From Uranotaenia lowii (taxonomy: Eukaryota; Arthropoda; Insecta; Diptera; Culicidae): DNA of 64,000 nucleotides. The notes beneath the pieces were generated by a model. The model did not search any database and had not been told where the DNA came from. It worked only from the letters and a program-made list of their open reading frames with translations. The position numbers and the translations under genes were made by a program. Positions within the stretch are counted from its first letter, which is position 1, and each line of letters opens with the position of its first letter. Of this stretch, positions 56,920-64,000 are shown in pieces. The DNA is taken from NCBI RefSeq assembly GCF_029784155.1, contig NC_073691.1, positions 64,300,839-64,364,838 of the forward strand, written 5' to 3'.

Positions 56920-56927
56920 TTCTAGAT

Positions 56928-57359
56928 AAACCAAATGGTTTCAATTTTGAAAAGAAATAATAAAATATTTTTAAAATCATCATTCCAAAAAGTATTGATG
57001 AAGCTAAAAAGAAAATTCAGATACACTCTATCGCAGAATCGTTTCACAAACAAACACCGAACGGCCGACCGGTAAGCAGCAAGTTCGATTTGATGCGCCA
57101 AAAAATGCTGTTTCAAATTTGGAGCTTGTGGATTTTGAGTAGGTAAATCATTATGAATACATTTTAAATCATTGTCATGTTTTGTTATAAAGCTGATGGC
57201 TAGAAGCTGATGAAATAATGATTCAAAAACTGAAAAGGAATAATGGGCCCGATTTCACTTTATGGTCATGTAAAGTCACAATGGCATTTTTTTCATTTCG
57301 GGAATTTACAGTACGTCAAAAGTCATGTAATGTTTGTAGAAATAACTTGTTCCAATTAT
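56928..57359. other. No recognised feature
   Basis: AT-rich; a short GC-richer part at 57040-57080. GGTCATGTAAAGTCACAATGG at 57264 resembles words near 54050-54170. No gene seen. Confidence 0.35.
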
Positions 57360-57735
57360 TTGCATCTTAAAATATGTAGGAGGGGAGGGGGGGGGGGGAG
57401 ATGTCAGTAAAAATAATGCGAAAAACAAATAAATGGGAATAAATTGCAATGTATCATTGCACAAAACCTACAAGTATTCAAGTATTTTTTTCATCGAAAA
57501 ATTAAATAAAATAAAGCATATAAAAGTCGATATGACTCCCATCTTCCTCAATTTGTTTTGTTCTCATGGAATCTTTCGGATATTTGGGAAATTTTCCGAA
57601 ATTTCCATAAATACTTCAAACTTTAATTATTTCCCCCTTCGGGATTTTGGAAATTTTGAAGAAGGGAGGGGGGCTGGGGGGGGGGGGTGGTGACAAAAGA
57701 CGAAATTGATATTTGTCCCAGCCTAATATATTCAA
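57360..57735. mobile_element. MITE of the 'AAGGCYGG' family, copy 3
   Basis: Contains GCGAAAAACAAATAAATGGGAAT, TCCCCCTTCGGGATTTT and, at its right end, GACGAAATTGATATTTGTCCCAGCCTAATATA, the family end. Two G runs (57382-57400, 57676-57688). Left end unclear. Confidence 0.5.
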
Positions 57736-58149
57736 TGAGCGCATCACAGTTTGTAGTTAATTTTCCCAAGCAACCAAAAGTCTCGTTAGAAAGCTTAACA
57801 CAGCTTAATCATTATAATCAATGTGCTGAAGTTCGTTTTATTCAGCCCAAAATTTAAGTTCTTATTGAAACTTTGAGTTCCATTACAGATCTGAACGCCC
57901 ACAAGTAAACGTTTAGTCAGCAAAAACAAAAAATAGTTCTCCTCTCCTCTTTTACTTTGGTCACCACCAGCCCATGTGGTGCTGCCGGTTTCTCGGCATC
58001 CATCTTTATTTCTCCCCTCACCTCCCTCAATTGATGTTACTTAATTACTTTTTAACTTTCTTCGATACATGCCGGCACGCACGCCAATTCTGCAACACAA
58101 TTATTTGATTCGCTTACTCAAGCAATCAAACAACCGAATTGAAAAAATA

Positions 58150-58225
58150 AGTCCTGGTACCAGATTTGAACCCGATTCTCCGAGATGATAGCCAAACACG
58201 CTGCCACGACGACACGCCTAGATGT
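58150..58225 (-). other. tRNA-like fragment
   Basis: Complement contains GTGGCAGCGTGTTTGGC (A-box-like) and GGGTTCAAATC (B box) about 40 nt apart. The acceptor stem does not pair, so this is a tRNA-derived remnant (SINE head), not a tRNA gene. Confidence 0.4.
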
Positions 58226-58699
58226 TGCCTTGCCAGCAGCTAAAATTCGAAGTGGTTATAAGCTTCCTAGAATACCCACAAGGGCAGCCAGCGGCCAGCA
58301 GCAAATACGCATGTTGATTATTATTAAGAAACATTACGAAACGGCATATGAATCAATCATCGGTTAAAATAATATGGGTTTGAAAAATTGAATTCCATGT
58401 TAATAACCGTTAAGCATAAAATTCAAAAATTTTTGAGTTTATCTTGATATTTAAATAATGAATTGCTTCAACTGACTTTCTATGTGTGATAAATTCGTGT
58501 TAAGTAAATACAGTTGGACGAAATTTTATAAAGTCAAAATATTTACTCTTTTCAAAAACAATCATTTGCGAGTTAGCTTTAAGTTGTTCTGATTTGAAGT
58601 TTCAAAATAAATTATACATTTCAACAATGTCCAAGCTCCAAAAAATAACTTATTTATTATATGCCCTTTTGTGATGTTCGCTCACATTTCATATTCATA

Positions 58700-58930
58700 A
58701 AATGGTGGACATGTCTCAAAAAGTCTATTTGAGGAACTTTTTGAAACTTGAAGTTCACAGAAGGCTAGTTGAGGAACTTCTTGGAACTTGAAGTTCACAG
58801 AAGGCTATTTGAGACCTAATTTGTAACTTTCATATTGACATGTCACAAAAAATGCTATTTGAGGAACCTTTTGGAACTTCAAGTCCATAGAAGGCTATTT
58901 GAGGAACCTTTTGTAACTTTCATGCTCACA
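58700..58930 (+). repeat. Tandem repeat, about 50-60 bp unit, four to five copies
   Basis: Units carry AGAAGGCTATTTGAGGAACCTTTTGGAACTT-like order: TTTGAGGAACTTTTTGAAAC (58729), GTTGAGGAACTTCTTGGAAC, TTTGAGGAACCTTTTGGAAC and TTTGAGGAACCTTTTGTAAC. Confidence 0.75.
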
Positions 58931-59033
58931 TTCTAGAAAATTCGGTACCAGTTCCCTTTGGAACCTTTGTTCAGCAAAATTCGAACTTTGGAGGCGCGAG
59001 TTTAAGTAGATATGAGACTTTTGGTTGCTTGGG

Positions 59034-60635
59034 TTACTAACAAAACAATGATAAATGTACCTCTGTCTCAACCATTAAAGCACAATTTTGTCAACCTATT
59101 AAATGTTATGTTTGATTAAATTATTTATATCTAAAAGTATACGAGAGCAATGAATTTCAATATTTTCAAGAATAACATATCTTTGAAGTTCCTGCAAATG
59201 CATGACATTCGTGAAATATCACTGCAAGGCACTCGTCATCATCTTCGCAATACAGGAAGCCATTGTCGTGCCGAGTTCAAACGATCTTGGCTTCAATCCA
59301 GACGCGGACTTTTGCCTTTTGTCCTCTATTATTTTTTTACGCTCCATTCAATTGTGTTTACTCTTCGCTTCAGCAGCGAGTCCTTTCTGGCATATTTTTT
59401 TTCCTCTGTCTCCTCATGCATAGATCGGATCCTTTTCAAGTGTACTGAAAGAGTCCTTCACAAACCGGAATGTGTGCCGGAATGAATAAAACCACTTAAG
59501 GCGGGGAACCAAAAACGGGAAGGACAACATCCTCAGAAAATAAATGCATTTTCGATCAGGTTCCTCGAATTTCGCCGTCTTGTCCTTCGACAGGAGATTT
59601 CGGGCTGAAAAGGCAGCACTCTTGGTCGTCTCGTAGTCATCGAATTTCGGAAATCCGACCAGCACCGGTTGTTGTTTTAGTTAATTGTCCCCGGACGCGA
59701 CCATTTGTTCCAAAGACCAGGAACAGATCCGTGTTTTATGTTTTTCAATGTTTTGGCTGTTTGTGGCAGGGTGTTTTACCGGGAAGGAACTGCTTTCGGA
59801 AATTCCCGAAGGAGTTTCCACTACACTTTCGAAGGCTTGGTTGTTCTCGAATGTTTGTGTTCTGGCAGTCGCCCCGCAGGGTGCCTTATTAGCGATCGTG
59901 ATAAATGACCATTAGCGCCACATGTGGACCATCCAGCGGCTGAATGGCTGGTTTGGAGTAACTTCTCCTTACTTACTGACCGGGTGAAATATGGATGGTA
60001 AACCATCTTTGACAAGACATGTGCTCGGAGGCGCCACTTCTGGGAATGGATTGACAAGTTAAGTATCATCTTTGAGTTTTTTTTTTATGACGGACATGAC
60101 AACATGGCTGCAAACAAATTGTCACACTCTACTTCGATGACTAACCATAACTCATTGCTACTTCGCAGAAGCAATTCATGAAAAGCATTTGTCAACACCA
60201 CGACATTTTCAGTATTTTGCCAGATTTTCAAATCAAATCTATTAATATAAGCTTATATTCATTGACCAAAAATTTTCCCTAGTTTATATCGGTTCACTTG
60301 TTTAAATCATATAGTTAATTTTAAGGAACAGTTTCAATTCAACGAAAAATTCGACGAGGTTTGTAAAATTTCTTTCATTTCAAGAATTTGATTTTTTTTT
60401 AATACAATGAACACTTAATTTTTGAGCAATATTTGAAGATGTCTTCACATCTTATACAGAAAATATTTCTTAGCATTTTATAATTTTTACCAAATTTGCT
60501 TTCAAAAATCAGATGCAGAATTTCAACGTGGCTACCACAAAGGAATACCTCAGGAGTTACCTCATAATATATCTTATTTTCTAGTGAACATTATTTAAAA
60601 AGTCACTCATAACAATGTATTCATGAGCGATCCTA
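59034..60635. other. Mostly single-copy-looking DNA without recognised gene
   Basis: 59150-60060 has balanced composition, but its frames on both strands (up to 111 codons) show no family features, no splice-consistent structure and no start context. Could be intergenic or part of an intron. Confidence 0.4.
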
Positions 60636-62857
60636 CCCAGTGAACATTTTGGTCTGTATTTTTCAGTTGTTTCTGAGATATGCACACTTTTGTACCATCT
60701 GAAAAAGTTGTATGGCATATTCTATATGAGCCTGTACGTATCAAAGTGGAGGCAATATACGGACCAAATTTTGCTCACTTTGAAAATATAAAACTTTGTA
60801 TTGAGTTTTCAACAATTTGATAGCAACTTTGCTTTGCACAAAATTTTAGGATTATACAACTTACAACTTTCTATTGCCTATCTTACAATTTGATCACAAT
60901 TTCTTTTTGCAGGTAGCTTGTGGCTTGTACAACTTTCTTTACCATTTAATACAATTTATTGTTACTGTATCCCAAAGCAATTTTATTTTTCCATTATTAC
61001 GAATTTACTATGAATCACCGTGAACATAAATACAATAGAATTTAATGTTAACTGCGAAAAAAAATTGAACCCTATACAACTTTATGTGTCTCTTTTCCGT
61101 CAGTCTCGAACACACAACGTTCCGATCCGTGCCCTTCGATACTTCCTTGGTGCCATTTCATGTTGATACAAATAAGCAAATTTGTTCATGTACAGTTTAG
61201 AGTTTCGTTTAAAAATCAGTTGATTGTATAAAATACCACTGACTGCATCGTTTCGGACTCCAAATCCATTTATAGATGCCGTTTTTTGATATACAACGTT
61301 AATCTATCTCATATACGATTCTATTACAATCAAAATGCGATCTTAGCTAGCTATTTACTGTACTGTTAAACGATTTGACAATCTACAATATGCATGGGAC
61401 ACTTCGTGGGACAACAGTGAATCTTTTTCTGTCGGAGATGTCTTAGAAGCAGCATCTGATTTAATGGAATTGTTTATCATAAAACCGGATTTTTGAAGCG
61501 TCGCAAACAGGAGTATTCAACCCAAAAATCTGGCCAAAACTCAAAATTTTAATTTTATTGGTTATTTTTTGTCAATGCTTTTTTGATTCTTGAATAAATT
61601 TAGCACCATGTGCCAGTCATTTTTTTGACATCTGATTTGTTTTTAAGCTGTAGCAGCTGTCGAAACTTTAGTGTTTTTAAGAGATACAATTTTTCTACAA
61701 ATTGTTGAATCAGCGCGAATAAGTCAAATCTATGAATGAAACTTTCTTAAGTAACTAAAAATGAAAATTTGAAATGGAGAACTTCAATGGAGGGATGTTA
61801 AATAATTTTGAGTACAAAAGATAAAAATCGATGACAATGGGGACACTGTTTACTGCTTTGAAAACTCTTCTATTTATTTTTTGTTTTAAACGTTGATTTT
61901 TTTTACAAATTAGTGTTTTTGTTTATGTTCCCAGCAAGTCCCGGCCAAATGTTTGATATCATTTGAAAATTGATAGCTTCAATAATCATGTTCAAAAAAA
62001 GAAAATCGCGCAAACTCGCGCATTTTTAATATTTTCAAGTTTGAAGTTTAAAAATATTGATAGATTTTTTCAACAAAAAAAAGTCACCTAGGGCTTCGTT
62101 TATTTTGAATTAAAGCTCAGTAAAATTTATTTTCTTTTTCGAATATTTTCAAACGTTATTTCGCTTCCAAAAACAAATAAAAAAAATCTTGATTTTTTTG
62201 AATTTTACAACTTTTTTAACCAGGATTATCTATCATGTCATATAAATGTTAGAAAATTTCTAATAGAAAATTATGAAAAGTTACGAAAAACATAAAAAAT
62301 GTATTAAATGATCTTAAAAACGTTTGATAAGTCAAAATAAACTTTTTTATTGATTAAAAATCAAAAAAACCTTTTGGCAAACTTTTTCTTCTACGCACTT
62401 TTTGTGCGTCGCCTGTATTTTTGCGAACTTCGACTGTATGTGCTACTTTATACATTTTTATAATTTTTTTCTTAATTAAAACTGTTTTCATTTTTGTAAC
62501 AAAATTCGTCAAGGATTTCCAATTTTTGCAATTGTTGAAATCAGATGATAACGATATTACTTAGCATAGGAATTGCATTATTAACAATTATTAGCCGATT
62601 AAGTTTATCTCAATAAGCGACTTTGAATGACAAGTACGAATAGATTGTTTTACACAATTCTACTGCGATTCAAAACAACTTTATTGACCTTTCTATACAA
62701 TTTAAAAAATGTTATCGTATATAATGAACTATACAAACCATAAACGATAAAATATAACTTGGTTTAGCTACAACATGATGTTTATACAATTCCAATCTAA
62801 ACTGGATGCTTATACAATCTACATTGAACACAACTTTACGATTTCTGGTTATCTGGG
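60636..62857. mobile_element. Possible long MITE-like element with ACCCAG ends
   Basis: Left CTACCCAGTGAACATTTTGG and the complement of the right end ATACCCAGATAACCAGAAAT are similar only in the first bases. Regions near both ends share many TATACAACTTTA and TACAATTTGA words. AT-rich, no coding frame. Limits tentative. Confidence 0.35.
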
Positions 62858-63816
62858 TATGGAGGGGAGGTGATCGGGGTGATCGCCCCTCTCCCCCTCC
62901 CCAAGCGGTGAAACTCCGTTAAAAATACACGAAATTGATCGAACCTCATAAAAATAAATTTAGTCGGAATACCCTTGAATTTTCAAAATTTACCACAACC
63001 AGAGGAATTTTTCCCAACAAAATTGGAGTCAAATATTTTGCTTAGGGTGATCAATTTATAAACACCTTTAATAAAACTTACTAAGCTGAAAAATACCAAA
63101 ATTCGACATCTTACAACTAAGGAATGTATTCGATCAAAATGCAACATTTTGTTTTGTGAATAACTTTAGAATACATGTATGGAAATTGATAAAATTTTTA
63201 AGGCCACCTAGTAATGTATTATGAACGTGTACAAATTTAGGTGATAATCTATCAAGTGATTTTTGAGAAAGCGTTAAAAACTGAAGTTCAATGACAATAT
63301 GTTTTGGGCAGAATCGAAAAAAAATCCGGAAAAGTTCCAGTGGGAGATCCAAAAACAGCTGGAAATCAACTATTCGATCAAAATTCACATGGTAAATCGT
63401 TTAAGAAATCTCTTATAGTGAGCTAAAATGAGCTAATACAAGTTAAGATAACTGATTCCATTAAGTGATCAATCCGAAAATATGAATGGAGGAAGTGATA
63501 AAAAAGTCAAATTTTTCTGACTGGTTTGTCTAGCTGACTAATAAATAGTCTTGTTTTGATTTCTACAATGTAGAAAAATTGCCCACCAGTAAAATAAAGA
63601 AAATACGGTGGTCAAATTGTGCGCAACATATTTGAACTGCTTGTGGGGAAATATTTTGAAAAAAAATCGTAACGGACAGCAAAATTAGCTCTTCAGCGGT
63701 CACCTGGCAGGATTCTAACCAGAAATTTTCTTTGACAAGTCTCGCCTGTATTTCTCGGAGATAAACAAGAAGAAAAAATTTAAAAAACCCTCCTGCTGAG
63801 AACCGATCCTGCAATT
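62858..63816. other. No gene; contains a dispersed-repeat copy
   Basis: 63340-63470 matches 37866-38015 in ordered words (CCA(A/G)AAAACAGCTGG(A/G)AATCA, ATTCGA, ATGG(T/C)AAAT, TAGTGAGCT or CAGTGAGCT, TGATTCCAT). The rest is AT-rich. Confidence 0.4.
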
Positions 63817-64000
63817 GAAAACAAATTTGGAATGAGTGTGTATTTGGTTACGAGGAATGTTCCTAAAATGGTTTGGTACCCCACACTCCTTCCAATGGAG
63901 AAACAGTGAGTAGGGAAGGGGGCCCCATACACTTTTTAGAACAATTCAAGAACTAATCAAGCAAATGGAACCGAATTTGGCATGAGGGGTTATATGTTTT
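63817..64000 (+). mobile_element. Helitron-type internal repeat, cut by the window end
   Basis: AACAAATTTGG, TATTTGGTTACGAGGAATG, a CCCCACACTCC/GGAAGGGGGCC part, CAATTCAAGAACTAATCAAG and ACCGAATTTGGCATGAG match the repeat units of the Helitron at 27769-29739, same orientation. More should follow beyond the window. Confidence 0.7.

Larger units (their letters stand above)
57765..59033. mobile_element. 1.27-kb element with 20-bp perfect inverted ends
   Basis: CCCAAGCAACCAAAAGTCTC at 57765-57784 and its exact complement at 59014-59033. Internal parts: a GC-richer, single-copy-looking segment (57940-58370) with a tRNA-like piece, AT-rich DNA, and a tandem repeat at 58700-58930. No transposase. 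Target duplication not clear. Confidence 0.6.

Noticed and set aside
59150..60069. Possible host gene in balanced-composition DNA
   Set aside because: Frames on both strands are of similar length, none has recognisable motifs or a consistent exon structure.

Overview
The window looks like nuclear DNA of a mosquito, probably a repeat-rich culicine. This rests on one intact insect CYP4G cytochrome P450 gene with very long introns, and on the set of mobile elements: BEL/Pao, Ty3/gypsy, RTE, Jockey-like and RNase H-bearing LINEs, ITm (Tc1/mariner relatives), Transib-like, hAT-like, TTAA-site and Helitron elements, and tRNA-derived SINEs. No prokaryotic or organellar gene organisation is present. 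The species cannot be named from the sequence alone.

Layout. 1-2.5 kb: 3' part of a BEL/Pao element (RNase H, integrase, 3' LTR), open at the left window edge. 4.2-5.3 kb: a MITE-like element carrying a possible two-exon 68-codon frame, then an inverted repeat. 8.8-15.5 kb: a nest of elements. A Ty3/gypsy relic (gag and protease side at 14 kb, integrase side at 9.2-10 kb) is split by the 3' end of an RNase H-bearing LINE. That LINE is itself split by a Transib-like element (11216-12108) and by an ITm transposon (12461-13437); removing each with one target-site copy restores the LINE reading frame exactly. 16.2 and 33.5 kb: two copies of a tRNA-derived SINE whose 3' tail matches the tail of that LINE.

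18.0-35.5 kb, minus strand: the only intact host gene found, a three-exon CYP4G P450 of 556 codons. Its introns of 8.2 and 7.6 kb hold an RTE LINE, several MITEs, a long hairpin close to the intron 2 donor, a complete non-autonomous Helitron and two SINEs. A TATA box lies about 200 bp upstream of the ATG.

36-43 kb: a THAP-like exon relic, a Jockey-like LINE broken by a TTAA-flanked MITE, and two inverted copies of another SINE-like repeat around a GC-richer block with a Gly/Ser-coding 12-bp minisatellite. 44.1-49.8 kb: about 630 copies of a 9-bp satellite, interrupted once by a second THAP-like exon relic. 50-64 kb: no recognisable gene; it contains an hAT MITE with an 8-bp target duplication, a 1.27-kb element with 20-bp perfect inverted repeats, other MITEs and, at the right edge, the beginning of Helitron-type internal repeats.

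The most notable structure is the 893-bp Transib-like element. Its two ends read as heptamer-12 bp-nonamer and heptamer-23 bp-nonamer, with a 5-bp target duplication, the arrangement of vertebrate V(D)J recombination signals.
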